From: an uncultured Collinsella sp.
GTDB taxonomy: Bacteria > Actinomycetota > Coriobacteriia > Coriobacteriales > Coriobacteriaceae
Assembly: GCA_900549215.1 (NCBI GenBank)
Contig: URNJ01000125.1
Location: 1-5,223 of the forward strand
Direction of reading: 5' to 3'
DNA length: 5,223 bases
Shown here: one piece after another, positions 5,155 through 5,223 of the stretch
Position numbering within the stretch: the first letter of the stretch is position 1
How the letters are laid out: the number at the start of each line of letters is the position of its first letter
Made by a program: the position numbers and the translations under genes
Notes under the pieces: generated by a model
Seen by the model: the letters and a program-made list of their open reading frames with translations, nothing else
Databases searched by the model: none
What the model was told of the DNA's origin: nothing

Positions 5155-5223
5155 ATGCTACGTAGTCGTTGGGTGTTCCTATAGTTTTGTCAACCGTCGG
5201 GGCTACTCCCGGTAGGGCACCCG
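5155..5223. other. Window edge, unassigned; possible 3' tail of a minus-strand gene
   Basis: No gene is demonstrable here. One minus-strand frame is open from the window edge to a TGA at 5153-5155, reading ...LPGVAPTVDKTIGTPNDYVA, with the stop touching the hairpin that has a leftward T-rich tail. That would fit a gene convergent with pdxT. Twenty-two open codons can arise by chance, so this is only a possibility. The plus strand also shows a CGGG/CCCG self-complementary stretch near 5197-5213. Confidence 0.2.

Overview
The window looks like a chromosomal segment from a high-GC gut actinobacterium of the class Coriobacteriia. Collinsella or a close relative is my best guess. The evidence is strong G/C third-position bias in the conserved genes, a rubredoxin-free 3' end of a reverse-rubrerythrin-type peroxidase, PdxR next to pdxST, and a hypothetical protein of a type I associate with this class. 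The genus call rests on recollection, not on a search.

Layout. Positions 1-321 (+) hold the C-terminal part of a rubrerythrin-family di-iron protein, followed by a clear intrinsic terminator (357-387). Positions 452-574 and 1874-1994 hold two copies of one short element (119-bp core, same orientation, about 84% identical by hand count) with inverted termini. Between them, on the minus strand, lies a 375-residue protein with a predicted DUF559/Vsr-like PD-(D/E)XK nuclease fold (563-1690) that I cannot name. An inverted repeat with a T7 run (1774-1850) lies upstream of that gene. The minus-strand gene at 1987-3423 encodes a MocR/GntR-type regulator, best read as PdxR. It is divergent from pdxS (3569-4459) and pdxT (4480-5067), which together form the glutamine-dependent PLP synthase of the DXP-independent vitamin B6 pathway. 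A long hairpin with 18-bp perfect arms (5091-5154) follows pdxT.

How the genes work together. PdxT releases ammonia from glutamine and channels it to PdxS, which condenses it with ribose 5-phosphate and glyceraldehyde 3-phosphate to make PLP. PdxR carries an aminotransferase-like PLP-binding domain with its Schiff-base lysine, so it can sense PLP and control the divergent operon. A 10-bp direct repeat in the 145-bp intergenic region is a candidate operator. The peroxidase and the nuclease-like gene appear unrelated to B6 metabolism.

The most unusual signal is the repeated element. Its terminus, CTAAGTGAGTAG, contains TAA, TGA and TAG, one in each reading frame. At the right end of each copy, a minus-strand gene uses one of these stops (TAG for the nuclease-like gene, TGA for pdxR). 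The element therefore writes the last codons of both proteins, and its two direct copies bracket the nuclease-like gene as a potentially excisable unit.
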